63,554 nt of DNA from Roseomonas sp. CECT 9278. Lineage in GTDB: Bacteria; Pseudomonadota; Alphaproteobacteria; Acetobacterales; Acetobacteraceae. The notes beneath the pieces are model-generated. The model ran no database searches. It saw nothing but the letters and a program-made list of their open reading frames with translations, and was not told the DNA's origin. The stretch is taken from assembly GCF_918698155.1 (NCBI RefSeq), contig NZ_CAKKLX010000029.1, forward strand, positions 1 through 63,554, read 5' to 3'. The stretch's first letter is position 1; the number at the start of each line of letters is the position of its first letter. The translations under genes and the position numbers were made by a program. Shown here piece after piece: positions 39,932 to 49,157 of this stretch.

Positions 39932-40803
39932 GCGCCGCCGCGGCCCCGCCGGAAGGCCAGGTCGGGCGCATCTGGGCGCGCTTCCGGCGCCACCGCCTGG
40001 CGTTGGCCGGCGGCATCGTGGTGGCGCTGCTGCTGGCCTCGGCGCTGTTCGCGCCGGTCTTCGCGCCGCAGGATCCGACGCTGCTCGATACCGCCCTGCG
40101 GTTCCGCACGCCCTTCGCCGACTGGGCGCATCCGCTCGGCACGGATGAACTCGGGCGCGATACCTTGTCGCGGCTGCTGCATGGTGGTCGGGTCTCGTTG
40201 ACGGTCGGGCTGGTGGCGATGATCACGACGGTCGCGACCGGCGCCTTCATTGGCATCACCGCGGGGTTCCTCGGCGGCTGGGTCGACACGCTGCTGATGC
40301 GCTTCGTCGATACCATGCTGTGCTTCCCGCAGGTCTTCCTGCTGCTGGTGGTCGCGGCCTTCGTGCCGCCGACGCTGCTGTCGATTTCCCTGGTGATCGG
40401 CCTGACCTCCTGGATGGAGGTGAGCCGCATCGTCCGCGCCGAGATCCTGCACCTGAAGGAACAGGATTTCGTCGCGGCCGCACGGGCGCTGGGCGCTTCC
40501 CGCGCACGCATCATGTTCCGCGAATTGCTGCCCAACGCCGCCGCGCCGATCCTGGTGGCGGCGACGCTGAAGGTCGCCTCGGCCGTGCTGATGGAGAGCT
40601 ACATCTCCTACCTTGGCTATGGCGTGCAGCCGCCGCTGGCGTCGTGGGGCAACATGCTGACCAATGCGCAGGGGTATTTCGATACGGTACCCTGGCTCGC
40701 CATCCTGCCCGGGGCGGCGATCACGCTGACGGTGATGGGCTTCAACTTCCTGGGCGACGGGCTGCGCGACGCGCTCGACCCCCGCCTGCGCATGGATCCG
40801 TGA
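39928..40803 (+). CDS. Opp/Dpp ABC transporter permease, C type (system 3)
   Basis: A 291-residue membrane subunit with the N-terminal helix LALAGGIVVALLLASALFAP, the motif PLGTDELGRDTLSRLLHGGRVS, the coupling loop DFVAAARALGASRARIMFRELLPN and the end GDGLRDALDPRLRMD. ATG 39928 overlaps the B-type stop as ATGA. The binding-protein gene starts 27 bases downstream. Confidence 0.93.
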   Translation: MSAAAAPPEGQVGRIWARFRRHRLALAGGIVVALLLASALFAPVFAPQDPTLLDTALRFRTPFADWAHPLGTDELGRDTLSRLLHGGRVSLTVGLVAMITTVATGAFIGITAGFLGGWVDTLLMRFVDTMLCFPQVFLLLVVAAFVPPTLLSISLVIGLTSWMEVSRIVRAEILHLKEQDFVAAARALGASRARIMFRELLPNAAAPILVAATLKVASAVLMESYISYLGYGVQPPLASWGNMLTNAQGYFDTVPWLAILPGAAITLTVMGFNFLGDGLRDALDPRLRMDP

Positions 40804-40830
40804 ACCACAAGAACCAAGGAGGCTTGCGAC

Positions 40831-42447
40831 ATGACCATCCGGATTTCGCGCCGCGGCATTCTCGCCGGATCCGCGACGCTGCTGGCCGCGCCCACGGTCT
40901 GGGGGCAGTCGATCAACCGGGATCGCATCATCCTGGCGATGACGCAGGAACCGGTGCAGTTCAATCCGCTGCTCTATGTCAATGCCGGCACCGAGAACGT
41001 GCCCGAGGCCTGCCTGTTCGACGCGCTGTGGGACGTGAACGACAAGGGCGACTTCATCCCCAACCTCGCGGTCGAGGTGCCGTCGCGCCAGAATGGCGGC
41101 ATCTCTGCCGATGGCCTGACCTGGACGGTGAAACTGAAGCCCGGCGTGAAGTGGTCCGACGGTCAGCCTTTCACCGCGAAGGATGTCGAGTTCACCTACC
41201 AGACCATCATGAGCCCGGCCGTCGCCGTGCGCAGCCGGTCGGGCTTCGACCTGATCAGGGCCTTCCGCGTGAAGGACGACCTGACGGTCGAGATGGCGCT
41301 GTCGCGTCCCTTCCTGCCGTTCCTGTGGGCCTGGCAGAACATGCACATCGTCCCGCAGCACATCCTGTCGCGGGAAGCGAACATCCAGACCTCGGGCTTC
41401 AACAGCCAGCCGATCGGCACCGGTGCGTTCATCCTGCGCAGCCGCACCGCGGGCAGCCACATGATCTATGAGCGCAACCCGAATTATCACCGTGGCCCGG
41501 CCAAGGTGCGCCAGTTCATCCACAAGTTCGTGCCCGACCAGATGGCCGCCTATGGCCAGGCGCGGACCGGCGAGGTGGATTACTTCGCGCTCGGCGGCGT
41601 TCCGCCGGACCGCTTCCGGGAGGCGCGCGGCTTCGCCGATCGCGACTTCCTGCTGAACCCGACGCCCAACGTGCAGTTCATCTACTACAATTGCGGCAAG
41701 CCCCAGTTCAGCGACCCGCGCGTGCGTCGTGCGCTGACCATGGCGACGCAGATGCAGAAGTCGATCGACGACATCTATTTCGGCACCTGGCCGCGCACCC
41801 TGTCCTACCTGCAGCCGACGCACTGGGCCTACAACAACGACCTTCGCGACTACACCAACGACGCCGCCGGCGCGGAACGCCTGCTGGACGAGGCCGGCTG
41901 GCGCAAGGGGCCGGACGGCATCCGCGCGAAGGACGGCGTGCAGCTGAAGTTCACCATGTCCACCACCGCGGGCAATGTCGCGCGGCAGGGCTGCCAGGCG
42001 CTGTTCCAGCAGAACTGGAAGGCGATCGGCGTGGAGATGGAAATCCGCAACATGCCGGCCTCGGTGGTGTGGGGCGAGTTCACCACGCAGTCGCGCTTCG
42101 ACACGCTGCTGGTGGCCTGGGATCCGACGGTGGGCCTCGACCCCGACTACACGGCGCGCTGCCATTCCAGGATGATCCCGGTGAAGCACCGCCAGGGGTC
42201 GAACTACGTGCAGTACGAGAATGCCGAGGTGGATCGGCTGCTCGAACTGGGCGTGACGCAGACCGAGCAGGCTGACCGCGTCAGGACTTATCGGCAGATA
42301 CAGGCCATCCTGCACGAGGAAGTGCCCTTCGCCGCGCAGGGCGGGTCGGTGCAGGGGCACCTGAAGCGCAAGCAGCTCCAGGGGCCGACGCCGAACCAGT
42401 ACGTCACGGACATCACCTGGAACGTCTACGACTGGGCCTGGGCATAG
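40831..42447 (+). CDS. Periplasmic solute-binding protein (system 3, SBP family 5)
   Basis: A 538-residue binding protein with a Tat-type signal (SRRGILAGSATLLAAPTVWGQ). Motifs include WTVKLKPGVKWSDGQPFTAKDVEFTYQ, GTGAFILRS, YERNPNYHRGPAKV and DPRVRRALTMATQM. CAAGGAGG lies just upstream. It is the last gene of the soxBDAG-importer operon. By context the ligand may be sarcosine, a sarcosine-containing peptide or another N-methyl amino compound (inference). A strong hairpin follows. Confidence 0.92.
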   Translation: MTIRISRRGILAGSATLLAAPTVWGQSINRDRIILAMTQEPVQFNPLLYVNAGTENVPEACLFDALWDVNDKGDFIPNLAVEVPSRQNGGISADGLTWTVKLKPGVKWSDGQPFTAKDVEFTYQTIMSPAVAVRSRSGFDLIRAFRVKDDLTVEMALSRPFLPFLWAWQNMHIVPQHILSREANIQTSGFNSQPIGTGAFILRSRTAGSHMIYERNPNYHRGPAKVRQFIHKFVPDQMAAYGQARTGEVDYFALGGVPPDRFREARGFADRDFLLNPTPNVQFIYYNCGKPQFSDPRVRRALTMATQMQKSIDDIYFGTWPRTLSYLQPTHWAYNNDLRDYTNDAAGAERLLDEAGWRKGPDGIRAKDGVQLKFTMSTTAGNVARQGCQALFQQNWKAIGVEMEIRNMPASVVWGEFTTQSRFDTLLVAWDPTVGLDPDYTARCHSRMIPVKHRQGSNYVQYENAEVDRLLELGVTQTEQADRVRTYRQIQAILHEEVPFAAQGGSVQGHLKRKQLQGPTPNQYVTDITWNVYDWAWA

Positions 42448-42461
42448 CGACGCATCGCGTA

Positions 42462-42486
42462 CGGCGTGCCGATCATCGGCACGCCG
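42462..42486. terminator. Perfect hairpin between convergent operons
   Basis: Arms CGGCGTGCCGAT (42462-42473) and ATCGGCACGCCG (42475-42486) are perfect 12-mers around one C, in practice a 9-bp stem with a 7-base loop. It sits between the system 3 binding-protein gene and the convergent FAD oxidase gene. There is no T-run. It probably serves both strands as a terminator. Confidence 0.6.
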
Positions 42487-42556
42487 AGCGCCCGAACGGG
42501 AGTCGCGCGAAGCCAAGCGGCCGGCGGCCGCGCCCGGTGTCTGAGGGCGCAAAAAC

Positions 42557-43684
42557 CTACGCCGGCAGGGCATCCCAACCCTGCCGGCTGCGCCAATCCA
42601 GCGGCAGGTTGCCGAAGCGCGACAGCTTCAGCTGCGACAGGTCCGCGAAGTCGCAGGCGCCCTGCGTGACGAGCTGCGCCAGCGCCCGGCCCGTCGCCGG
42701 CGACAGGCCGAAGCCGACGGACGACATGCTCGCGACCACCACATTGCCCGGGTCCTCCAGGCGGTCGAGGATCGGCCGGCCATCCGGCGTGTTCTCGACG
42801 ATGCCGCCCCAGGACCGGATGACTCGCACATGGCCCAGGCGCGGGAACATCTCGTGCAGCCGGCGTGCGAGGCCGCCGATGACGGGCGAGTTCACCGGCC
42901 GCGGCGTGGCTTCGCCGTCGATGTCGATCCATTCATGCGGCCCGCCGCCATAGGCCAGGTTCCCGCGCAAGGTCTGCCGACCGTACAGCCCGTTGCCATC
43001 CACGCCGCCATGGGCGATCGGCGGGAGCGGTTCGGTCACGATCATCTCGACGCGTGCGGGCGCCATCGGCACGCGATGGCCGAGCGGTTCCGCCAGCGCC
43101 GCGGTGTGCGGCCCGGCGGCGATCACCACGGCATCGCAGCCGATCTCGCCGGCGCTCGTCTCCACCGCCACAGCGCGGCCGGCGCGCGTGCGGATGCCGC
43201 GCACGGCGGTGTGCTGCAGGATGCGCCCGCCATGGCGCTCCACTGCCCAGGCATAGGCCTGGCTGGTGCGCTGCGGATTGGCGTGGCCGCCATACTGCCA
43301 GTGGATCCCGCCGATCGCGTTGTCGCCGACCCAGGGCACCAGCGCGCGCAGTTCCGCGCGATCGAGCGGCGCCGCCGCGAAGCCCTGGTCCGTCGCGAGC
43401 TTCGTCGACTTCCACATGCGGTCGAGCTGGCCTTCATCCAACGCGACCTTCAGCCGGTGGCCCCGCCATTCGGTCGGATGGCCGAGCAGCTCGTCCATCA
43501 TCGGCCACAAGCGCTGCTCCTCCTGGAACAGCGGCGAATAGGGGTGGGTGCAGCCGCCGCCGTTGCGCCCGCTGGCCTCCCAGCCGACGATCCCCTTCTC
43601 GACCACCGTGACCGGATGGCCTGCCCGCGCCAGCCAGAAGGCCGTGGACAGGCCGGTGACGCCGCCGCCGACGATGACGATCAC
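42557..43684 (-). CDS. FAD-dependent amine/amino-acid dehydrogenase, beta type (DAO family)
   Basis: A 375-residue D-amino-acid-oxidase-superfamily protein. The FAD motif VGGGVTGLSTAFWLARAG starts at about residue 5, then VEKGIVGWEASGRNGGG, WQYGGHANPQRTS and the C-terminal SSVGFGLSPATGRALAQL. The start is GTG 43684, fixed by the GTGA overlap with the upstream alpha-type gene; the longer open frame is spurious. Together they form a two-subunit oxidase like that of opine catabolism, but no small [2Fe-2S] subunit is present. The substrate is unknown. Confidence 0.88.
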   Translation of the reverse strand: MIVIVGGGVTGLSTAFWLARAGHPVTVVEKGIVGWEASGRNGGGCTHPYSPLFQEEQRLWPMMDELLGHPTEWRGHRLKVALDEGQLDRMWKSTKLATDQGFAAAPLDRAELRALVPWVGDNAIGGIHWQYGGHANPQRTSQAYAWAVERHGGRILQHTAVRGIRTRAGRAVAVETSAGEIGCDAVVIAAGPHTAALAEPLGHRVPMAPARVEMIVTEPLPPIAHGGVDGNGLYGRQTLRGNLAYGGGPHEWIDIDGEATPRPVNSPVIGGLARRLHEMFPRLGHVRVIRSWGGIVENTPDGRPILDRLEDPGNVVVASMSSVGFGLSPATGRALAQLVTQGACDFADLSQLKLSRFGNLPLDWRSRQGWDALPA

Positions 43685-45015
43685 TTCACCACATCCCCGC
43701 CGCTGAGGCGCCCGCCGATGAATTCGGGATTCTCCGGCACCGGATCCCAATGCGGCAGCCATTGCGCGGCGATGCCGAACCAGCCGGTCCAATTGGCGCG
43801 CAGCGCCGGGTCCTCCTCCAGCGCCGCAAGCACCGCGAGCGGCAGCGGCCGCAGCGGCGCGCGGTAGGATGCCGGCGGCGCCGGGCGGTCGCGCGACAGC
43901 AGAGCATGCACGCTCTCGCGGCAGCGGCGCCCCTGGCACGGGCCCATGCCGGCGCGGGTCAGGCGCTTCACCTGGTCCTGGTTCGGCGGACCGAGCGCGG
44001 CCAGGCCCGCCGCCGGCCCCGCGGCATCGAGGTAGCGCGGCGGGCGCAGCGCCCGCAGGTCGCCGGCCGTGACATCCTCGCAGGCACAGACGACCGCGTG
44101 ATCCTCCGCCATGGCCAGGTCGAGCCAGGCGCCACGCTGCGCCGGCGCGGTGCCCGCCGCATCGCCCACCACGACCACCGGCGCGCGGCCGGCCGCGACG
44201 AAGCCGCCGCGCGCCGCATCCCAGGTGATCGGGCAGCCAAGCAGGTCCGCCAGGTCGACCATCGGGACCGTGTCGACCGCCATGACCACCGTGTCGCAGG
44301 CGACCTCCTGCCAGGTCGTGTCGTCGCGCCAGCTGACGCCGGAGACGGCGTCGCGCCCCTCGATGCGCACGCTGGTCGGTGTCGCGATGTGGCCCGCGAT
44401 GGCGAGGCCGGCCGCGCGCGCGGCGGCCAGCGCGTCATCGGCCATGGCGCCGCCGCCGATCACCACGACGCGCCGGCCGGAGAAGGCGCCATAGAGCCGT
44501 AGCAGCGCATCGAATCCCTGCGCGCCCATGACGCCAGGCAGGGCCCAGCCCGCGAAGGGCAGGACCACGTCGCGCGCACCGAGCGCGAGGGTGATGCGGT
44601 CGCAGCTGACCAGCGAGGCCGCTTCGCGATCCGCCAGCCCGACGACCGGCTTCGGGAAGACGCGGCTGGCCGGCCCCTTCGCGAAGCCGCCCCAGGCGGC
44701 TGTCCCGAGCCGCACCTCGACGCCTTCCTCCATGGCATCGAGCAGCCCCGGCCGCGCGGCGACGATGCGTTCCTCCATGCGGGCGGCCGTGCCGATGCCC
44801 GCATCGAAGCGCGCGCCGAACAGATACGGGATGTCGAGGCCGAACAGCCCGGGATCGAGCGGATGTTCGTCCACCAGCAAGGTCTTCGCGCCAGATGCCG
44901 CGGCCGCGCGCGCCGCGGCGATGCCGGCCGCGCCGGCGCCGACGACCAGGTGGTCGAAGTGCCCCTGCAGCGGAAACGCCTTGCCGGCGATGGAGGTCGG
45001 GTCTGCGCTCGCCAT
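43681..45015 (-). CDS. FAD/[2Fe-2S] dehydrogenase alpha-type subunit (HcnB/OoxA-like)
   Basis: A 444-residue flavoprotein with VVGAGAAGIAAARA at about residue 24-37, a second dinucleotide motif VVVIGGGAMADDALAAA and VVVVGDAAGTAP. The C-terminal BFD-like domain has cysteines in VCACEDVT and MGPCQGRRC. It resembles the alpha subunit at 28408-29790 in layout and cluster ligands, although it differs in many residues. It starts a two-gene minus-strand operon divergent from the fused hydantoinase gene, with 215 bases between them. The absence of a gamma subunit suggests a different electron route or a partner encoded elsewhere. Confidence 0.88.
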   Translation of the reverse strand: MASADPTSIAGKAFPLQGHFDHLVVGAGAAGIAAARAAAASGAKTLLVDEHPLDPGLFGLDIPYLFGARFDAGIGTAARMEERIVAARPGLLDAMEEGVEVRLGTAAWGGFAKGPASRVFPKPVVGLADREAASLVSCDRITLALGARDVVLPFAGWALPGVMGAQGFDALLRLYGAFSGRRVVVIGGGAMADDALAAARAAGLAIAGHIATPTSVRIEGRDAVSGVSWRDDTTWQEVACDTVVMAVDTVPMVDLADLLGCPITWDAARGGFVAAGRAPVVVVGDAAGTAPAQRGAWLDLAMAEDHAVVCACEDVTAGDLRALRPPRYLDAAGPAAGLAALGPPNQDQVKRLTRAGMGPCQGRRCRESVHALLSRDRPAPPASYRAPLRPLPLAVLAALEEDPALRANWTGWFGIAAQWLPHWDPVPENPEFIGGRLSGGDVVK

Positions 45016-45230
45016 GCCGGAAGGTTAGGCGGAAATCCGCGGCGGGTCATGGCGTGAATTCAGGCGAGCGCACTGGCCTGCGCGTCGCGCGGGCACTGTC
45101 GCAGCGGTATGCCGAAGAATTGGATGGATCGCGTCCGCGCCTGGAATTCGCGCGCCACGCACGCCCTGGACAGGTGCGTCGCCCTTGCCGCACATGATGG
45201 CGCTCGATAGCCTCGCGGCGAGGTGAACAG

Positions 45231-48200
45231 ATGGAACGGGCCACGGTGACCAGTCCTTCCCCGCGCTACCGCCTGGGTTTCGATATCGGCGGCACCTTCA
45301 CCGACTTCGTGCTGCTCGATGCCGCGACGGGCGGCATCACGCTGCACAAGTGCCTGACCACGCCGGCCGACCCGGCGGAGGGCGCGCTGGCGGGCATTCG
45401 CGCCATCACGGCGCATGCCGGCATCGCGGTGTCGGCGCTGTCTGAGGTGCTGCACGGCACCACGCTGGTGACCAATGCGCTGATCGAGCGTCGTGGCGCG
45501 ACCACCGGCCTGCTGACCACGCGCGGCTTTCGCGACGTGCTCGAACTGGGGATCGAGCAGCGCTACGACATCTACGACCTGTTCCTGAAGTTCCCCGACC
45601 CGATCGTGCCGCGACGGCGCCGGATCGAGATCACCGAGCGCGTGACGCATGACGGGCAGACCGTCGCGCCGCTCGATGCGGCGGAGGTCCGCGCCGCGGG
45701 GGCGCAGCTGGTGGCCGAAGGCTGCACGGCGATCGCGATCTGCTTCCTGCACGCCTACGCCAATCCGGCGCATGAACAGGCTGCCGCGGCGGTTCTGCGC
45801 GCCGCCTTCCCCAATGTCTCGATCAGCCTGTCGAGCGAGGTCGCGCCCGAGATCCGCGAATACGAACGCAGCGTGACCACCTGCGCCAATGCCTTCGTGC
45901 AGCCGCTGATGGACCGCTACCTCGGCCGCCTGATCCACGAGATGGAGGCGCTGGGCTTCGCCGGAACGCTGCGGCTGATGCAGTCCGATGGCGGGCTCTG
46001 CGCGCCGGAGGTGGCGCGCGCCCTGCCGATCCGGCTGCTCGAATCCGGGCCGGCGGGCGGTGCTCTCGCGACCGTGCTGTTCGCGCGCGCGGCGGGGTTG
46101 CCCGATGCGCTGGCCTTCGACATGGGCGGCACCACCGCCAAGGCATGCCTGATCGAGAACGGTCGCGCCGAGGTAGCGCCGATGATGGAAGCCGCGCGCG
46201 TCCATCGCTTCAAGCGGGGTTCCGGGCTGCCGATCCGCGCCCCCGTGGTGGACATGATCGAGATCGGCGCCGGCGGCGGCTCCATCGCCGGCGTGGATGA
46301 GACCGGGCTCATCAAGGTCGGGCCGCATTCCGCGGGCGCCGACCCGGGGCCCGCCTGCTACGGGCGAGGCGGGCAACAGGCCACCGTGACCGACGCCAAC
46401 CTGCTGCTGGGTTACTACGATCCCGGCTTCTTCCTGGGCGGGGCCATGGCGCTCGATCGCGCAGCGGCGGAAGCGGCGCTCGCGAGGCTCGGTGCCACGC
46501 TCGGCCTGCCAGCGATCGAGGCCGCCTGGGGCGTGCATGCCGTGGTGTGCGAAGCGATGGCCGGCGCGGCGCGCGTGCATCTGGTGGAGAAGGGGCGCGA
46601 TCCGCGTCGCTACGCGATGGTCGCCTTCGGTGGCGCGGGGCCGGCGCATGCGGCGCGCGTCGCGCGCATCCTCGGCATCACGGAAGTGCTGGTGCCGCCG
46701 GCCTCGGGGGCGGCCTCGGCGCTCGGCTTCCTCGCCGCCCCGCTGGCCTTCGAGACGTCGCGCAGCCTGATCGCGCCTCTCGGCGCCGGGGCGGATTTCG
46801 CGGCGATCGCGACGGCCCTCGCGACGCTGGAGAGCGATGCCCGCGCGCGCCTGCGCAGCGCCGGCATCGACGACGGCGCGATGCGCGTGGAGCGCACGGC
46901 GGAGATGCGGATGGCTGGCCAGCTGCACCAGATCATGGTGCCGCTGCCGCAGGGCGCGATCGATGCCGGCAGCCTGCCCGCGATCCGCGCCCATTTCGTC
47001 GAGACCTACCAGCGGCTCTATACCCGCGTGGTCGAGGATGCCGAGATCGAGTTGCTGTCGCTGCGCGTGCGCGTCGTCTCACCCGAGCCCCCGATCGCCG
47101 TGTCCGGCGCGGTCGGCGCCGCGGCAGGCGAGGGCGCGGCCCTGAAAGGAAGCCGCCCGGCCTGGTTCGACGGCCGCTTCCACGACACGCCGGTCTATGA
47201 CCGCTATCGGCTGACGCCGGGAACGCGCGTGCCGGGTCCCGCCATCATCGAGGAGCGCGAGGCAACCACCATCATCGCGCCCGGCGACACGCTCAGCATC
47301 GATGCCGTGCTGAACCTGCGGATCACGGTCGGGTCGGCCGCGAAGGCGGAGGCGCTGGTGACGCCCGGCATGGCGATCGAGCAGGCCGTGGCGCGCATCG
47401 AGGCCGACCCGATCGGCCTCGAGATCATGTGGTCGCGCCTGATCTCCATCGTGGAGGAGATGTGGCAGACGGTCTGCCGCACCGCGTATTCGCTGATCAT
47501 CGCCGAGGCGCAGGACTTCGCGAACGAGATCCTGGACGCGCAGGGCAACCCGCTGGCGCATTCGCCACGCGCCATGCCGCTCTTCAACCTGACGCTGACC
47601 CGTTGCGTGAAGGCGCTGCTGGAGCACTTCCCGGCGGAGACACTGAAGCCCGGCGACGTCCTGGTGACCAACGATCCGTGGCTGTGCGCGGGGCACCTGT
47701 TCGACATCGCGCTGGTCACGCCGGTCTTCCACCATGGCCGCGTCGTCGCGCTGATGGGCACGGTCGGCCATGTCAGCGATATCGGCGGCGTGAAGGATCC
47801 GCTGGCGGCGCGCGAGATCTATGACGAAGGCTTCCAGATTCCGCCGATGAAGCTCTATGCGGCGGGCATGCCGGACCGGTCGCTGCTGCGCCTGATGGCG
47901 CAGAACATCCGCAACAGCGACCAGGTGCTGGGCGATGTCGAATCCATGGTGACCGCGAATGCGCTGGGCGCGCAGCGGCTGGTCGCCTTCATGGAGGAAT
48001 ACGGTCTGCAGGACCTGGCCGCGCTGGCCGCCGTCGTGCAGGGGCGCAGCGAGGCCGCGACGCGCGCCGCCATCCGCGCCGTGCCGGACGGCGTGTACGA
48101 AAGCGAGATCGAGAATCGTCCGCTCGGCGAGCCGCTGCGCTACCGCGTGCGCGTCCACAAGGCCGGCGACACCGTGCATGTCGAGCATGTCGAGGCGCCG

Positions 48201-49157
48201 CCGACGCTGCCGCGCGGCGGGCTGAACTGCACGATGAACGTGACGGCGGCGCATTCCTCCTATCCGCTGAAATGCATGCTGACACCTGGCGTGCGCGGCA
48301 ATGCGGGCTGCTACGCGCCGATCAGCGTCGTGGCGCCGGAGGGTTCCGCGCTGAACTGCAAGCCGCCGGCGGCGGTCGCGTATCGCACGCGCCTGTCCTG
48401 GTTCATCGGGCCCAACCTGTATCGCGCCCTGGCCCCCGCGATCCCGGACAGGGTGCAGGCCTTCACAGGGTTACCGAAATCATTCGGCTTCTACGGGCGC
48501 AACAAGCAGGGGCGCATCGCGTCCGACCACTTCTTCATGGGGGGCGGGCAGGGAGCGTCGTCGAAGGCAGACGGCAAGTCGGGGCTGCTGTTCCCGACCT
48601 CCGCGGCGAATACGCCGGTCGAACTGCTGGAATCGCGCATGCCCGTGCTGGTGCTCGAGAAAGGGCTGGTCGCCGATACCGGCGGTGCCGGGCGGCAGCG
48701 CGGCGGGCTGGGCCAGCGCATGCGCGCGCGGCGGCTGCTCGATGGTCCCGAGCCGATCATGGTCGGGCTGTATCCCGAGGGCGTTGGGCTGAAGCCCGAA
48801 GGGCTGTTCGGCGGGCGGCCGGGCGCGCCGGGTCGCGGCGCGGTGAAGGCGTCCGGCGACGCCGATGCGCGCGACGTCGGCGCCGGCGAGATGGTGGCGC
48901 TGCATGACCCGGCCACTGAGATCGAGGGACGGATCGCCGGCGGCTCCGGCTTTGGCGAACCGCGCGACCGCCCGATCGAAGCCGTACAGGCCGACCTGGA
49001 CGACGGCTACGTCACGGCCGAAGGTGCCGAGCGCGATTATGGTGTCGTGCTCGGACCGGATGGCCGCATCGACCCGGTCGCCACGGCGCGGCGACGGGCG
49101 CAACCGGACGCCGGCGCGGACCGGGCCATGGCAGCAACGACCGGGGGTTCAGCATGA
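45231..49157 (+). CDS. Fused hydantoinase/oxoprolinase HyuA-HyuB protein
   Basis: A 1308-residue protein joining both subunits of an ATP-dependent cyclic-amide hydrolase, as in 5-oxoprolinases. The A part, about 13-700, has GFDIGGTFTDFVLLD, HGTTLVTNALIERRG, LAFDMGGTTAKACLIE, EIGAGGGSIAGVD and SAGADPGPACYGRG. The B part, from about 722, has DPIGLEIMWSRLISIVEEM, GDVLVTNDPWLCAGHLFDI, GGLGQRMRARR and the terminal GGSGFGEPRDRP segment. The hyuA/hyuB pair at 18.4-22.1 kb is split, so these are two separate versions. It starts the plus-strand operon with importer system 4; GAGGTGAACAG precedes the ATG. The substrate could be 5-oxoproline, a hydantoin or another lactam. Confidence 0.92.
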   Translation: MERATVTSPSPRYRLGFDIGGTFTDFVLLDAATGGITLHKCLTTPADPAEGALAGIRAITAHAGIAVSALSEVLHGTTLVTNALIERRGATTGLLTTRGFRDVLELGIEQRYDIYDLFLKFPDPIVPRRRRIEITERVTHDGQTVAPLDAAEVRAAGAQLVAEGCTAIAICFLHAYANPAHEQAAAAVLRAAFPNVSISLSSEVAPEIREYERSVTTCANAFVQPLMDRYLGRLIHEMEALGFAGTLRLMQSDGGLCAPEVARALPIRLLESGPAGGALATVLFARAAGLPDALAFDMGGTTAKACLIENGRAEVAPMMEAARVHRFKRGSGLPIRAPVVDMIEIGAGGGSIAGVDETGLIKVGPHSAGADPGPACYGRGGQQATVTDANLLLGYYDPGFFLGGAMALDRAAAEAALARLGATLGLPAIEAAWGVHAVVCEAMAGAARVHLVEKGRDPRRYAMVAFGGAGPAHAARVARILGITEVLVPPASGAASALGFLAAPLAFETSRSLIAPLGAGADFAAIATALATLESDARARLRSAGIDDGAMRVERTAEMRMAGQLHQIMVPLPQGAIDAGSLPAIRAHFVETYQRLYTRVVEDAEIELLSLRVRVVSPEPPIAVSGAVGAAAGEGAALKGSRPAWFDGRFHDTPVYDRYRLTPGTRVPGPAIIEEREATTIIAPGDTLSIDAVLNLRITVGSAAKAEALVTPGMAIEQAVARIEADPIGLEIMWSRLISIVEEMWQTVCRTAYSLIIAEAQDFANEILDAQGNPLAHSPRAMPLFNLTLTRCVKALLEHFPAETLKPGDVLVTNDPWLCAGHLFDIALVTPVFHHGRVVALMGTVGHVSDIGGVKDPLAAREIYDEGFQIPPMKLYAAGMPDRSLLRLMAQNIRNSDQVLGDVESMVTANALGAQRLVAFMEEYGLQDLAALAAVVQGRSEAATRAAIRAVPDGVYESEIENRPLGEPLRYRVRVHKAGDTVHVEHVEAPPTLPRGGLNCTMNVTAAHSSYPLKCMLTPGVRGNAGCYAPISVVAPEGSALNCKPPAAVAYRTRLSWFIGPNLYRALAPAIPDRVQAFTGLPKSFGFYGRNKQGRIASDHFFMGGGQGASSKADGKSGLLFPTSAANTPVELLESRMPVLVLEKGLVADTGGAGRQRGGLGQRMRARRLLDGPEPIMVGLYPEGVGLKPEGLFGGRPGAPGRGAVKASGDADARDVGAGEMVALHDPATEIEGRIAGGSGFGEPRDRPIEAVQADLDDGYVTAEGAERDYGVVLGPDGRIDPVATARRRAQPDAGADRAMAATTGGSA

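Noticed and set aside
39580..42573. Open frame of 997 codons on the minus strand opposite system 3
   Set aside because: It lies opposite clear permease and binding-protein genes and has the low-complexity make-up of an antisense GC frame.
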